Origin: Flavobacteriales bacterium
GTDB lineage: Bacteria; Bacteroidota; Bacteroidia; Flavobacteriales_F; PHOS-HE28
Reading direction: 5' to 3'
Length of the DNA stretch: 64,000 bases
Assembly (NCBI GenBank): GCA_016788635.1
Contig: JAEUSU010000003.1
Location: forward strand, 1 to 64,000
Shown: piece after piece, positions 1 to 8,683 of the stretch
Position numbering within the stretch: the first letter of the stretch is position 1
Layout: every line of letters starts with the position of its first letter
Notes under the pieces: model-generated
Database searches by the model: none
What the model saw: the letters and a program-made list of their open reading frames with translations, nothing else
Told to the model about the DNA's origin: nothing
Made by a program: the position numbers and the translations under genes

Positions 1-680
1 TTGTCGTCCTTGTCGCGCAGCAGCTCCAGCTCGTACTCCTTCCAGCCGAGCAGGGCCTTGTCGATCATCACCTCGTGGATGGGGCTGATCTGCAGGCCGT
101 GCTTGAGCAGCTTGTCGAACTCGGCGGGGTCCTTCACGAAGCTGGCGCCGGCGCCGCCCAGGGTGTAGCTGGCGCGGATCACCAGCGGGAAGCCGAACTC
201 CTGCGCCACCTTCTTGCCCTCGAGGAAGCTGGTGACGGTCTTGCTGGGCGCCATGGGCACGCCGATGCGCTCCATCAACAGGCGGAACTGCTCGCGGTTC
301 TCGGTGATGTCGATGGCCTTGGTGTCCACGCCGATCATGCGCACACCGTACTGCTGCCAGATGCCGAGCTTCTCGCATTCTATGGCGAGGTTGAGCGCGG
401 TCTGTCCGCCCATGGTGGGCAGCACGGCGTCGATCCTGTGCTTCTTGAGGATCTCCTCGATGCTCTCGGGCGTGAGGGGCTTCAGGTACACGTTGTCGGC
501 CGTGACCGGGTCGGTCATGATGGTGGCCGGGTTGCTGTTGATCAGCGTGACCTCGATGCCTTCGTTGCGGAGCGAGCGGGAAGCTTGGGAACCTGAATAG
601 TCGAATTCGCAGGCCTGGCCGATGACGATGGGTCCGCTGCCGATGAGCAGGACGGACTTGATGCTGGGGTCTTTGGGCAT
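1..680 (-). CDS. carB: Carbamoyl-phosphate synthase large subunit, N-terminal part (cut by window edge)
   Basis: Reading the minus strand from an ATG at 680 gives 226 codons that run off the window edge. The N-terminus MPKDPSIKSVLLIGSGPIVI is the typical CarB start, followed by GQACEFDYSGSQA and, further on, NSNPATIMTDP. CarB makes carbamoyl phosphate from bicarbonate, ATP and glutamine-derived ammonia for pyrimidine and arginine synthesis. The visible part covers the pre-ATP-grasp domain and the start of the first ATP-grasp domain. The full protein is normally about 1070 residues, so roughly the first fifth is present. No carA is visible next to it, but the other flank lies outside the window. 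Identity is secure from the motifs. Confidence 0.95.
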   Translation of the reverse strand, partial: MPKDPSIKSVLLIGSGPIVIGQACEFDYSGSQASRSLRNEGIEVTLINSNPATIMTDPVTADNVYLKPLTPESIEEILKKHRIDAVLPTMGGQTALNLAIECEKLGIWQQYGVRMIGVDTKAIDITENREQFRLLMERIGVPMAPSKTVTSFLEGKKVAQEFGFPLVIRASYTLGGAGASFVKDPAEFDKLLKHGLQISPIHEVMIDKALLGWKEYELELLRDKDD

Positions 681-952
681 GTCCGGTGTGTAACCGGCCC
701 GCCTACGTTCCCGGGTCTCGCCGTCGCAATATCCTTGGCGCTTGCGACCGGAACTTTGGCGGACTCGGGGCGCGAAGGTACCGGCAGGGGGTATGAGGGC
801 AGGTGGAAATGTGGAAAATGTGGGGGGATCGTGGAGAAGATACCGTTCAGATGATCAGCAAATGAGGGCTCCTAACCGGGCAACAACTCCGTTCGTGATG
901 GCCAGCTACCACCATCTTCCGACCTTGTCGGGGCGTTCGATCACCTGATCCA

Positions 953-1762
953 GTGCCCTCCCATTTCACCCACGGCCCCACCCTTGCCTACCGTACTTAC
1001 GGCCATGGGCCCCTACCGGTGCTGGCCTTCCATGGCTTCGGGCGCACCGGCGAGGACTTCCATGTACTGGAAAAGGCCTTGGGAGCCCGATGCACACTTT
1101 ACGCCTTCGACCTTCACTTCCACGGCCACAGCCCGGCCTATCCGCAACGTGCGGAAGCCCCTTTCACGCCGCAGGAGCTGGCCGCTTTCTTCAGTGCCTT
1201 CGCGGATGATCTGAAGGCCCCGAGAGTGACCCTGCTGGGCTACAGCCTCGGTGGCCGCATCGCACTGAGTCTGATGGAGCAGGTACCGGCGCGGGTGGAA
1301 CGCGCCTTCCTGGTGGCGCCGGACGGTCTGAAGGCCCGTCCCTGGTACAGGGGCCTGGCGGCCTCAGCCCCGGGTCGCTGGGCCTACCGTCGTTTCGTGG
1401 ACCACCCCGGGCGGGTGCATGCCTTGATGGACCTGCTGCATGCCGCCCGGTTGCTGAACGACCGCATGCACCGCTTCCTGAAAGGTCAGACGGACAGCCG
1501 GGCGAAACGTCAGCTGGTGCACGATGTGTGGCTGAGCTACCGCCTCATCGAGCCCCACCTGGCGCGCGTGGCGGCGAACGCAAGGCAGCACCAGATCCCG
1601 TTGCACTTGGTGTTCGGTCGGTTCGACCGGGTTATCCCCACCCAACTGGCGAAGGCCCTGCAGCGGCATGCCCCCGAGCTGGTGACCGTGGATGAACTGG
1701 AAGCCGGTCATGTGCTGTTGACCCCTGCCTTGGGACCGATGTTGGGGGCCCGGATGGGCTGA
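953..1762 (+). CDS. Alpha/beta hydrolase
   Basis: This 269-residue protein has the alpha/beta-hydrolase fold. The oxyanion segment HGFGRTGEDF lies near residue 27. The nucleophile elbow GYSLGG near residue 97 gives a serine nucleophile. A likely acid is in FGRFDRVIP and the catalytic His is in EAGHVLL near the C-terminus. There is no signal peptide, so it is probably cytoplasmic. The substrate cannot be told from sequence. The start is a GTG because no ATG precedes the first conserved strand. A 7-bp hairpin terminator follows immediately, shared with the convergent rpmH gene. Confidence 0.8.
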   Translation: MPSHFTHGPTLAYRTYGHGPLPVLAFHGFGRTGEDFHVLEKALGARCTLYAFDLHFHGHSPAYPQRAEAPFTPQELAAFFSAFADDLKAPRVTLLGYSLGGRIALSLMEQVPARVERAFLVAPDGLKARPWYRGLAASAPGRWAYRRFVDHPGRVHALMDLLHAARLLNDRMHRFLKGQTDSRAKRQLVHDVWLSYRLIEPHLARVAANARQHQIPLHLVFGRFDRVIPTQLAKALQRHAPELVTVDELEAGHVLLTPALGPMLGARMG

Positions 1763-1771
1763 AAAGGAAAA

Positions 1772-1789
1772 AGGGGGCCGAAGCCCCCT
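1772..1789. terminator. Bidirectional hairpin terminator between the hydrolase gene and rpmH
   Basis: A 7-bp perfect stem AGGGGGC/GCCCCCT closes a CGAA tetraloop. It sits between the stop codons of two convergent genes (1762 on plus, 1815 on minus). There is no strong T-run on either side, so termination efficiency is inferred. Confidence 0.6.
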
Positions 1790-1814
1790 CTCGAATGCTG
1801 CATTACGGGAAGTC

Positions 1815-1967
1815 CTACTTGTGCTTCTCGTCGCTCACGGTGAGCTTCTTGCGGCCCTGGGCGCGGCGGCTGGAGAGCACGGAACGGCCTGCGGCGGACT
1901 TCATGCGGGCACGGAAGCCGTGCTTGTTGGAACGCTTGCGGCGGCTGGGCTGGTAGGTACGTTTCAT
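1815..1967 (-). CDS. rpmH: 50S ribosomal protein L34
   Basis: This 50-residue protein begins [20 protein letters not shown] and continues with the L34 signature [20 protein letters not shown]. It is a full-length, very basic ribosomal protein of the large subunit. It is monocistronic: a hairpin terminator lies 26 bases downstream, and a strong Bacteroidota promoter (TTG-N19-TACATTTG) lies 45-75 bases upstream. In many bacteria rpmH is next to rnpA and dnaA; here rnpA is not adjacent and the upstream neighbour is birA. Confidence 0.97.
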   Translation of the reverse strand: MKRTYQPSRRKRSNKHGFRARMKSAAGRSVLSSRRAQGRKKLTVSDEKHK

Positions 1968-2011
1968 GGCCGATTCGTCTTATGGTTCCGCCGGTCCTAT
2001 CGGCGGGGCGG

Positions 2012-2041
2012 CAAATGTAGGGCTTTCCCCCAATGCTCCAA
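2012..2041 (-). promoter_or_regulatory. Bacteroidota sigma-A promoter of rpmH
   Basis: On the minus strand a -33 TTG (2039-2041) is followed, after exactly 19 bases, by the -7 box TACATTTG (2012-2019). This matches the Bacteroidota consensus TTG-N19-TAnnTTTG. The predicted transcript start is about 40 bases ahead of the rpmH ATG. The same arrangement occurs upstream of rpsT and of the initiator tRNA in this window. Confidence 0.75.
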
Positions 2042-2058
2042 ACGGTCGCCATCCCTTC

Positions 2059-2829
2059 TTACCGGGGTGCAAAGCGGAGGCGCTCCAACCCATAGGCACC
2101 CACCTGGCCATCCGGCCACTCCACCAGCAGCCGGCCATCCTCATCCACATCCAAGGGGCGGCCGCTCACAGGTGCACCGTCCAGCTCCATGTCCATCCAC
2201 CGCCCCCGGCCCCAGAGGTGGTCCCTATACTCCTCCTTCCCATCAACTGCTTCCGCCTCCCAACGGTCCCAGCGCCGTTCCACCGCCAGGCAAAGCCGCT
2301 CCAATAGGGCTTGGCGGTCCACCACATCACCGGTCTCGCGCAACAAGCTGGTGGCCGAAATATCCAACGCGGGAATGGTGCCGTTCACGTTCATGCCAAT
2401 GCCCAGGATGACCGAGGTGATGAGCCCACCCACGACCTCGTTCTTCACCAGGATACCGGCCACCTTCTGCCGGTCGATCAGCACGTCATTCGGCCATTTC
2501 ACATGCACCTCATTGCGCCGGGGGGCATGCGCCTCTGCCAATACGGCCGCAACGGTCTCGCGCACGGCAAGGGCCGAAATGCGCACCAGCGCGAACTGGT
2601 CCGTGGCCCGCAGACGCTGCGGTAGCAAGATCACGCTGATGGCGAGGTCCAGCCCGGGAGTGGCCAGCCAGGACCGCCCCCGCTGGCCGCGACCGTCCGT
2701 TTGCTCATGGGCCAGGATGACAGCCCCGTGAGGCAGCTTCGACAGGGCGAGCTGATCGGCCGCATACTTGTTCGTACTGGGAACCGAGGTCAGTTCGATG
2801 ATCTGCTGGCCGATGGAATGTGTGCGCAT
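2059..2829 (-). CDS. birA: Biotin--[acetyl-CoA-carboxylase] ligase
   Basis: This enzyme activates biotin as biotinyl-5'-AMP and attaches it to the carboxyl-carrier lysine of acetyl-CoA carboxylase. The biotin/ATP-binding loop is GRGQRGRSWL, followed by GLDLAISVIL. The catalytic region is VKWPNDVLIDRQKVAGIL with its conserved lysine. At 256 residues it lacks the N-terminal helix-turn-helix of bifunctional BirA, so it is a ligase only. I chose the ATG at 2829 (MRTHSIGQQ), because the upstream in-frame extension would overlap the divergent rsfS promoter and has no family resemblance. It is divergent from rsfS with 64 bases between the starts. Confidence 0.92.
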   Translation of the reverse strand: MRTHSIGQQIIELTSVPSTNKYAADQLALSKLPHGAVILAHEQTDGRGQRGRSWLATPGLDLAISVILLPQRLRATDQFALVRISALAVRETVAAVLAEAHAPRRNEVHVKWPNDVLIDRQKVAGILVKNEVVGGLITSVILGIGMNVNGTIPALDISATSLLRETGDVVDRQALLERLCLAVERRWDRWEAEAVDGKEEYRDHLWGRGRWMDMELDGAPVSGRPLDVDEDGRLLVEWPDGQVGAYGLERLRFAPR

Positions 2830-2864
2830 GGTGGACCGTGGAATGCAGGGGCCTTTCCCTACCG

Positions 2865-2872
2865 TACCTTTG
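2865..2872 (+). promoter_or_regulatory. Candidate -7 box of the rsfS-ftsH operon
   Basis: TACCTTTG matches the Bacteroidota -7 consensus TAnnTTTG exactly and lies 21 bases before the rsfS ATG. No clear TTG is present at the expected -33 position, so the call rests on the -7 match and on its place in the birA/rsfS divergent gap. Confidence 0.5.
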
Positions 2873-2893
2873 GAGCTTCCTAAATTAAGGCGG

Positions 2894-3271
2894 ATGAAGA
2901 AGTCCCGGGGCATTCAGGGCCCCGACAAGCTGGTGGAGGCCGTGGTAAAGGGCATCCAAGAGGTCAAAGGCAGGGACATCGTGGTCCTGGACCTACGCTC
3001 CATCCCCAACAGCGTGTGTGAGCACTTCGTGATCTGCCATGGCGACAGCGACCGCCAGGTGGAAGCCATTGCGAACAGCGTGGAGAAAGTGGTGTTTGAA
3101 CTGGCCAACGAGAAACCCTGGCACGTGGAGGGCATGACCAAGTCCGAATGGGTGCTGTTGGATTATGTGAACGTGGTGGTGCATGTGTTCCACCGCGACA
3201 AACGGCTGTTCTATGGGATCGAGGATCTCTGGGCCGATGCCATCCGCCGCACTTATGACAATGTCGCCTGA
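2894..3271 (+). CDS. rsfS: Ribosome silencing factor RsfS
   Basis: This 125-residue protein of the RsfS/Iojap/C7orf30 family binds L14 on the 50S subunit and blocks subunit joining under starvation. Visible family features are DIVVLDLRSIPNSVCEHFVI, HGDSDRQVEAIA, the WHVEG segment and the C-terminal VVVHVFHRDKRLFYGIEDLW. The length fits the family. The start is the ATG at 2894; longer in-frame forms would run through the promoter. It heads a co-directional run with ftsH, DUF2007, cdsA and psd. rsfS directly upstream of ftsH is, to my knowledge, a common order in Bacteroidota. Confidence 0.93.
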   Translation: MKKSRGIQGPDKLVEAVVKGIQEVKGRDIVVLDLRSIPNSVCEHFVICHGDSDRQVEAIANSVEKVVFELANEKPWHVEGMTKSEWVLLDYVNVVVHVFHRDKRLFYGIEDLWADAIRRTYDNVA

Positions 3272-3295
3272 ACGAACAAGCTGAACGCATCCTAC

Positions 3296-5305
3296 GTGGA
3301 TAATCCCAACGACAAGAACCCGCAAGGCAAGCCCGGCCGTGAACGGCCCGGTAGGTCATTCAATTTCTATTGGATCTACGGCATCATCGTGGTCATCATC
3401 CTCTCCATCAATCTTTTTCAGATGCGGGGGGGCATGGAGGAGATCAATCCTTCGGAATTCCAGGCATTCGTGGATGCTGGTGACGTGGAGAAGGTGGTCG
3501 TATTGAACGAGGAACTGGCACAGGTCTACATCAAAAAGGACCGCCTCACCAATTCGCCCCACAAGGAGCGCATTCGGGGTGGCATGATGAACGGACCGAA
3601 CACAGCGGGTCCTCATTATTTCTTCATGACCGGCCCGAAGGATGCCTTCCTGGAGGAGTTGAAAGCGGCCAGCAAGGCACATGGGGTCCAGTATGTATAC
3701 CGCAGGCAGGACAACTGGGGGCGTGACATCCTGCAATGGGTGCTCTTCCTGGGCATCATGGTGGCGGTCTGGCTCTTTGTCATGCGCCGGATCGGTGGGG
3801 GCAGTGGGCCCGGGGGCCAGATCTTCAACATCGGCAAGAGCCGCGCACAGGTCTTCGAGGGCAGCAAGACCACCAATGTCACCTTCAACGATGTGGCAGG
3901 TTTGGCTGAAGCCAAGGAAGAACTTCAGGAGATCGTGGATTTCCTGAAGAACCCAAAGCGCTACACCGACCTGGGGGCCAAGATCCCGAAGGGCGCGCTG
4001 CTCGTAGGTCCTCCTGGCACAGGTAAGACCCTGCTGGCCAAGGCGGTGGCGGGCGAGGCGAACGTACCCTTCTTCAGCCTGAGCGGGTCGGACTTCGTGG
4101 AAATGTTCGTGGGCGTGGGTGCAAGCCGGGTGCGCGACCTCTTCAAGCAGGCCAAGGAGAAGGCCCCGGCGATCATCTTCATTGACGAGATCGATGCCAT
4201 TGGACGCGCACGCGGTCGCAGCGTGAGCATGGGTGCCAATGACGAGCGCGAGAACACCTTGAACCAGCTGCTCACGGAAATGGATGGCTTTGGCACCAAC
4301 AGCGGGGTCATCATCCTGGGTGCCACCAACCGGGCTGATGTGCTGGACCGTGCGCTGCTCCGTCCCGGCCGTTTCGACCGGCAGATCTTTGTGGACATGC
4401 CCGACTTGAACGAACGGGTGGAGATCCTGCGTGTGCACCTGAAGCCTCTGAAGCTGGATACCACCGTGGAAGTGGAATTCCTTGCAAAGCAGACACCCGG
4501 TTTCAGTGGGGCCGACCTGGCCAACATCTGCAACGAGGCAGCGCTCATAGCGGCCCGCAAGAAGAAACAGCAGGTGGACAAGCAGGATTTCCTGGATGCG
4601 GTGGACCGTGTGATCGGCGGGCTGGAGAAAAAGAACAAGATCATCACCACCGAGGAGAAGCGCGCCATCGCCTACCACGAAGCCGGACACGCCACGGTAA
4701 GCTGGCTGGTGGAACATGCCTCACCCTTGGTGAAGGTCACCATCGTGCCACGGGGCCGATCGCTGGGCGCCGCATGGTACCTGCCCGACGAGCGGCACCT
4801 GACCACCGCCGAACAGATGCTGGATGAGATCTGCGCCGCGCTTGGAGGACGTGCGGCTGAGGATGTGATCTACGGCAAGGTGAGCACTGGCGCGCTCAGT
4901 GACCTGGAGAAGGTGACCAAGCAGGCTTATGCCATGGTGACCATGTACGGCTTGAACGCACGCCTGGGCAACATCAGCTACTATGACAGCACCGGCCAGA
5001 GCGAGTACACCTTTGGCAAGCCGTACAGTGAGAAGACCGCACAGACCATCGACGAGGAGGTGAGCCAGATCGTGGAAGGGCAATACGTGCGTGCCAAGCG
5101 CATCCTCTCCGATCATCAGGACAAGCTGACGGCCCTCGCCAACAAGTTGCTGGAAAAGGAGGTGATCTTCAAGGAGGACCTCGAGAAGATCTTCGGCCAG
5201 CGCCCTTTTGACAAGGAGGCACCCATTGCCCTCAATGGACATGGCGGAGCCGCTCCTGACAAGTCCATTCCCGAACAACTTCCACCGGCCACCACCGCAT
5301 CCTGA
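3296..5305 (+). CDS. ftsH: ATP-dependent zinc metalloprotease FtsH
   Basis: This is a membrane-anchored AAA+ protease that degrades misfolded membrane proteins and regulators. At 669 residues it is full length. A first membrane segment lies near residues 27-43 ([15 protein letters not shown]), then a periplasmic domain, then a second membrane segment near 145-165. The AAA domain has Walker A GPPGTGKT at about 237, Walker [12 protein letters not shown] and the SRH arginines in [13 protein letters not shown]. The zinc site HEAGH lies near 461. The start is GTG at 3296, 24 bases after rsfS; no ATG lies between it and the first membrane helix. DUF2007 follows 11 bases later. Confidence 0.97.
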   Translation: MDNPNDKNPQGKPGRERPGRSFNFYWIYGIIVVIILSINLFQMRGGMEEINPSEFQAFVDAGDVEKVVVLNEELAQVYIKKDRLTNSPHKERIRGGMMNGPNTAGPHYFFMTGPKDAFLEELKAASKAHGVQYVYRRQDNWGRDILQWVLFLGIMVAVWLFVMRRIGGGSGPGGQIFNIGKSRAQVFEGSKTTNVTFNDVAGLAEAKEELQEIVDFLKNPKRYTDLGAKIPKGALLVGPPGTGKTLLAKAVAGEANVPFFSLSGSDFVEMFVGVGASRVRDLFKQAKEKAPAIIFIDEIDAIGRARGRSVSMGANDERENTLNQLLTEMDGFGTNSGVIILGATNRADVLDRALLRPGRFDRQIFVDMPDLNERVEILRVHLKPLKLDTTVEVEFLAKQTPGFSGADLANICNEAALIAARKKKQQVDKQDFLDAVDRVIGGLEKKNKIITTEEKRAIAYHEAGHATVSWLVEHASPLVKVTIVPRGRSLGAAWYLPDERHLTTAEQMLDEICAALGGRAAEDVIYGKVSTGALSDLEKVTKQAYAMVTMYGLNARLGNISYYDSTGQSEYTFGKPYSEKTAQTIDEEVSQIVEGQYVRAKRILSDHQDKLTALANKLLEKEVIFKEDLEKIFGQRPFDKEAPIALNGHGGAAPDKSIPEQLPPATTAS

Positions 5306-5316
5306 AACCCTCGGCC

Positions 5317-5523
5317 ATGCCGCCTTGGATCGTCGTGCACACCACCACCGACCGGGCGCGGGCCGAAATGATCAAAGGGGCGCTTGAGGCCGAAGGCATT
5401 GCCGTGGTACTGGTGGACAAGGGATCCAGCGCCTATCCATTGCTCGGCAATGTGGACGTATTGGTGGACCGCGAGCAGTTGCTGCTGGCCAAGCACCTGA
5501 TCGACCGTTCCTACGCACCATGA
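5317..5523 (+). CDS. DUF2007-family small protein
   Basis: This 68-residue protein resembles the DUF2007 (putative signal transducing) family, which has a single ferredoxin-like alpha/beta fold: WIVVHTTTDRARAEMIKGAL, then EAEGIAVVLVDKG and VDVLVDREQLLLAKHLI. The biochemical role is unknown. It lies 11 bases after ftsH, and its stop overlaps the cdsA start (ATGA), which suggests translational coupling. Confidence 0.75.
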   Translation: MPPWIVVHTTTDRARAEMIKGALEAEGIAVVLVDKGSSAYPLLGNVDVLVDREQLLLAKHLIDRSYAP

Positions 5524-6326
5524 AGGAGTTGATCACCCGTGCGCTGACCGGCGCTGCCTACGTGGCCCTGGCTTTGCTGGCCGGCCGCGCAGGTGAACTG
5601 ACCACGTGGTTGTTGTACCTGCCAGCCGTGGTGCTGGGAACCTTGGAACTGCAGCGCCTCCTTCATCCGCAGGGCACCGGCCCGTTGGCTGGAGGGACAC
5701 TCGCGCTTTCCACGGTGTTGTACGCGGCGCTGGGCCTTGCTCCATTGATCGGCACGGTGTGGTTGGCCGGGCTTGTCCTGACACCACTGATCCTCCTCCT
5801 GCTGCTGATAACATTGGCCCTGCGTGCGGGGTATATTCAGACAGGTCCGCAATGGATGGAATGGATCGCAGCGCCGCTTTATGTGGCAGCCCCCTTCGCT
5901 CTACTTGCACATCTGGTGCACATGAGCTTCGGCACCTACACGCTGTTCCTGCTCATGCTCTGGACGAACGACACCGGCGCCTACCTCGTGGGCCGTGCAT
6001 TGGGCCGGCACAAACTGCTGCCCAAAGTCTCTCCAGGAAAGACCATTGAAGGCCTGGTCGGCGGAGTGGCGCTCGTATGCGGTGTGGCAGCATGGTTGGG
6101 GCCCGTTCTCGGGCCGGAACGCAGCAGCTCAACCTGGATCATCACAGGTTTGGGCGTGGCACTGGCAGGCACATTGGGCGATCTGCTTGAAAGCGCGATG
6201 AAGCGCGCCGCCGGGGTGAAGGATAGCGGCCATGTCCTGCCTGGCCACGGCGGCATCCTGGACCGCTTCGATGGTTTGCTGCTGGCCGCACCCACGGCTT
6301 GGGCGCTGCTGAAAGTCCTGCCATGA
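5520..6326 (+). CDS. cdsA: Phosphatidate cytidylyltransferase
   Basis: This is CDP-diacylglycerol synthase, which makes CDP-DAG from phosphatidate and CTP at the inner membrane. The 268-residue protein has several hydrophobic helices, and the CDS signature lies near the C-terminus: SAMKRAAGVKDSGHVLPGHG followed by GILDRFDG. The pair with psd (starting 46 bases downstream) covers early and late steps of phosphatidylethanolamine synthesis. It overlaps the DUF2007 gene by 4 nt. Confidence 0.94.
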   Translation: MKELITRALTGAAYVALALLAGRAGELTTWLLYLPAVVLGTLELQRLLHPQGTGPLAGGTLALSTVLYAALGLAPLIGTVWLAGLVLTPLILLLLLITLALRAGYIQTGPQWMEWIAAPLYVAAPFALLAHLVHMSFGTYTLFLLMLWTNDTGAYLVGRALGRHKLLPKVSPGKTIEGLVGGVALVCGVAAWLGPVLGPERSSSTWIITGLGVALAGTLGDLLESAMKRAAGVKDSGHVLPGHGGILDRFDGLLLAAPTAWALLKVLP

Positions 6327-6372
6327 TACGCTGACGTCCGCCGGGTATCTTTGGCCGCTCACTACCGACCGG

Positions 6373-7026
6373 ATGACCCTGCACCGCGAAGGCACCAATA
6401 CCATATTGCTGGTCACCGCTTTGGCTTGCCTTGCCGGATATGCCGCCTGGCGCTGGCTGCCGGGTATATGGGTCTTGCTGGCCGTTCTGCCCTTTGTGGC
6501 CGTCTGGCTTGTGGTACTCTGGTTCTTCCGCCTGCCCAAGCGTGCACCCATCACCGGTGCCGATCTGGTGACCGCGCCTGCCGATGGCAAGGTGGTGGTC
6601 ATTGAGGAGGTTCAGGAAACGGAGTACTTCAAGGACAAGCGTCTTCAGGTCTCCATCTTCATGAGCCCGCTTAACGTGCATGCCAACTGGTATCCCGTGA
6701 GTGGCTCCGTTTCCTATGCGAAGTACCACCCGGGCCTGTACTTGGTGGCCTGGCACCCGAAAAGCAGCACGGAGAACGAGCGCAGCACCATAGTGGTGAA
6801 GCGCTCGGATGGATCGGAGGTGCTCTTCCGCCAGATCGCCGGTGCACTTGCCCGGCGCATCTGCACCTATGCCCATACCGGCCAGGCCGCTGCACAGGGT
6901 GGGGAGTTCGGTTTCATCAAGTTCGGTTCACGCGTCGACCTGTTCCTGCCATTGAACGCACAAGTCCAGGTGAGGCTTGGACAGCACGTTGCGGGCACGC
7001 AGACCATCATCGCCAAGTTGCCATGA
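6373..7026 (+). CDS. psd: Phosphatidylserine decarboxylase (short, archaeal-like type)
   Basis: This enzyme converts phosphatidylserine to phosphatidylethanolamine with a pyruvoyl cofactor made by self-cleavage. The protein is 217 residues with two N-terminal membrane helices (about 10-50). It has the core motifs APADGKVV, FMSPLNVHANWYP and, at the C-terminus, GFIKFGSRVDLFLP, in which the Gly-Ser bond is the expected cleavage site. The short length matches the PssA-linked Psd-A class. Its stop overlaps the next gene by 4 nt. Confidence 0.93.
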   Translation: MTLHREGTNTILLVTALACLAGYAAWRWLPGIWVLLAVLPFVAVWLVVLWFFRLPKRAPITGADLVTAPADGKVVVIEEVQETEYFKDKRLQVSIFMSPLNVHANWYPVSGSVSYAKYHPGLYLVAWHPKSSTENERSTIVVKRSDGSEVLFRQIAGALARRICTYAHTGQAAAQGGEFGFIKFGSRVDLFLPLNAQVQVRLGQHVAGTQTIIAKLP

Positions 7027-7538
7027 CCATGCAACACCAGCATCGCATTTTAGCCCTGCTCCTTCCAGCCCTGATTTTGCTGGGCTGTATGAATGATGAG
7101 AGCACCCCGCAGCAACCTGCGGAACCCACTGCGCCTGTTGTGAGCGAAAGGGGACCTGAAACCGGCCCCTTGTCGGATTCAGGTCTGCGTTTCGATGGGG
7201 TGTACATCAGCCGGGAGGGGAACATCTTCTACCTGTTGCGCTTCTTTCCGCAGGGGAACGTCACCGTCATCAACGGCCCTGACAGCACGAACGGGGATTT
7301 CCTGCGTAAGATGATCGCGAAGCAGGGCCTGGAGCCGAACCCTGTCATCGGGCTTTACAATGTGCCGGTGGAACGGTGCGATGACAGCCTGCACTTCAGC
7401 ACCAAGGCCATGCGCGGCCTGATCGAGTATGACGGACGCATGCACGGACCGGATTCGCTGCACTTCCTGAAGTATAGTCACATCAACGGCCGCAAAGCGA
7501 TGTATGCATACGGCTTCTCACCGGATGCCCAGCAGTAG
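7023..7538 (+). CDS. Hypothetical lipoprotein
   Basis: This 171-residue protein has an N-terminal lipoprotein signal (hydrophobic LALLLPALILLGC, lipobox LLGC with Cys near residue 21), then a Pro/Glu/Thr-rich linker and a compact domain rich in aromatic residues (GVYISREGNIFYLLRFF). I do not recognise a family. It is coupled to psd by an ATGA overlap, so it may belong to the envelope-lipid operon. Its 3' end overlaps the convergent HAD gene by 21 bases. Confidence 0.65.
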   Translation: MTMQHQHRILALLLPALILLGCMNDESTPQQPAEPTAPVVSERGPETGPLSDSGLRFDGVYISREGNIFYLLRFFPQGNVTVINGPDSTNGDFLRKMIAKQGLEPNPVIGLYNVPVERCDDSLHFSTKAMRGLIEYDGRMHGPDSLHFLKYSHINGRKAMYAYGFSPDAQQ

Positions 7539-8222
7539 ACCACCGAGCTCGCTGAGATGAGCGATGCGGTAAGTGGCCAGCGGATCGGGATCATGGGCAG
7601 GATGATAATGGGCCTGGTCCATTCCACATGCACGCCCACCGGCCATGTCGGTGCGTGGATCATCACCCACCATGAGCGCATCCTCTACTCTGGCACCCGC
7701 AAGACCGAGTGCCCGACCAAAGATCACTGCCGAGGGTTTGGCGGCTCCAGCCCGCTCCGAGGTCAGCACCACATCGAAATAGTGGGCCACATCGGCACTT
7801 TCCAGCTTCGTGCGCTGGGTTTGCTCGAACCCGTTGGTGATGACATGGAGCCGGTGGCGATCGCGAACGAGCTCCAGCAATTCGCGCGCACCGGGCATCA
7901 GTGCCGTACGCCGCGGACAGCGTTCGAGGTACTCTGCCGATAGCGAGCGCGCAAGTTTGTCGTCACGCACGCCGAACAGGCCCAGCGTGGTCCGGAAGCG
8001 CAACACACGCATGGTCGCTTTGTCCAATCTCCCTGATTCATAGGAACGCCAAAGGTCGCTGTTCACTTCTTCATACGCGTCCACGAACCCTTCGGCATCC
8101 GGAACGCCAGCGTCCGCCAAGTCCAGTTCTGTGTGCAATTCGGTCAATGTCTCCCGCGAGTTCGTGCGGAAGTCCCACAGCGTGTGGTCCAGGTCGAAGA
8201 AGAGGTGGCGATATGCCTTCAC
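7518..8222 (-). CDS. HAD-family hydrolase, YjjG-type nucleotidase
   Basis: This 234-residue HAD-superfamily phosphatase has motif I FFDLDHTLWDF near the N-terminus, motif II in HVITNGFEQTQRTKL, a motif III lysine in GAAKPSAVIFG and motif IV MVGDDPRTDMAGGRACG. The pattern FDLDHTLWD plus ITNGF resembles YjjG-family pyrimidine nucleotide 5'-nucleotidases. I chose the GTG at 8222, which overlaps the stop of the upstream membrane protein (GTGA); a TTG five codons earlier is the alternative. Confidence 0.85.
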   Translation of the reverse strand: MKAYRHLFFDLDHTLWDFRTNSRETLTELHTELDLADAGVPDAEGFVDAYEEVNSDLWRSYESGRLDKATMRVLRFRTTLGLFGVRDDKLARSLSAEYLERCPRRTALMPGARELLELVRDRHRLHVITNGFEQTQRTKLESADVAHYFDVVLTSERAGAAKPSAVIFGRALGLAGARVEDALMVGDDPRTDMAGGRACGMDQAHYHPAHDPDPLATYRIAHLSELGGLLLGIR

Positions 8223-8680
8223 CGCGCGAAGGTCCAAACACTGGACAACACCGCCGACCAGATCACCACTGAGGAAAGCAGCACGGGCAATGTGCGACGG
8301 TCATTGGGAAAATACTTGGCGGCAATAATGGAACCGAGCGGAATGGAAAGCACGACAGGCGTAAGCAAAGCCAGGCCCTGCAAGCCCTGATTGGTCTTTA
8401 TCCGCACGATGAAACGGCGGGAGCGGGTGAAGGTGCGGTGTTTCCTGGGCAACGCGCCATGCTCCATGGCGATCTGCTGGTGCAAGCGGCGCAGCCTCGC
8501 ACGTTGCATGAACCATGAAGCCGACCGATGAAAGACCAACACCCCCAGGCATCCACCTATGCTGGTGACGATAAGGGTTTCCAGGAACGAATAACCCAGT
8601 CCATAGGAGACCAGCGGTGAAACGGCGAACTTCACCATGCTGGTGCCGATGATGGCGAGTATCTCCAGTGGATCTATCAT
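8219..8680 (-). CDS. Small conserved membrane protein of unknown function
   Basis: This 153-residue protein has two N-terminal hydrophobic segments (about 8-50), a basic cytoplasmic-looking middle (MQRARLRRLHQQIA, RKHRTFTRSRRF) and two C-terminal hydrophobic segments (ALLTPVVLSIPLGSIIAAKY, TLPVLLSSVVIWSAVL). No catalytic motif is seen. It lies between upp and the HAD gene on the same strand with very short spacings (3 nt after upp, 4-nt overlap with HAD), so the three are probably co-transcribed. Confidence 0.6.
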   Translation of the reverse strand: MIDPLEILAIIGTSMVKFAVSPLVSYGLGYSFLETLIVTSIGGCLGVLVFHRSASWFMQRARLRRLHQQIAMEHGALPRKHRTFTRSRRFIVRIKTNQGLQGLALLTPVVLSIPLGSIIAAKYFPNDRRTLPVLLSSVVIWSAVLSSVWTFAR

Positions 8681-8683
8681 GCA

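Noticed and set aside
742-948. A 68-codon plus-strand frame upstream of the alpha/beta hydrolase
   Set aside because: No family resemblance, no coupling to the next gene, and it lies in the carB/hydrolase intergenic gap.
3356-4717. A 453-codon minus-strand frame opposite ftsH
   Set aside because: Shadow of ftsH; no motif and no plausible start context.
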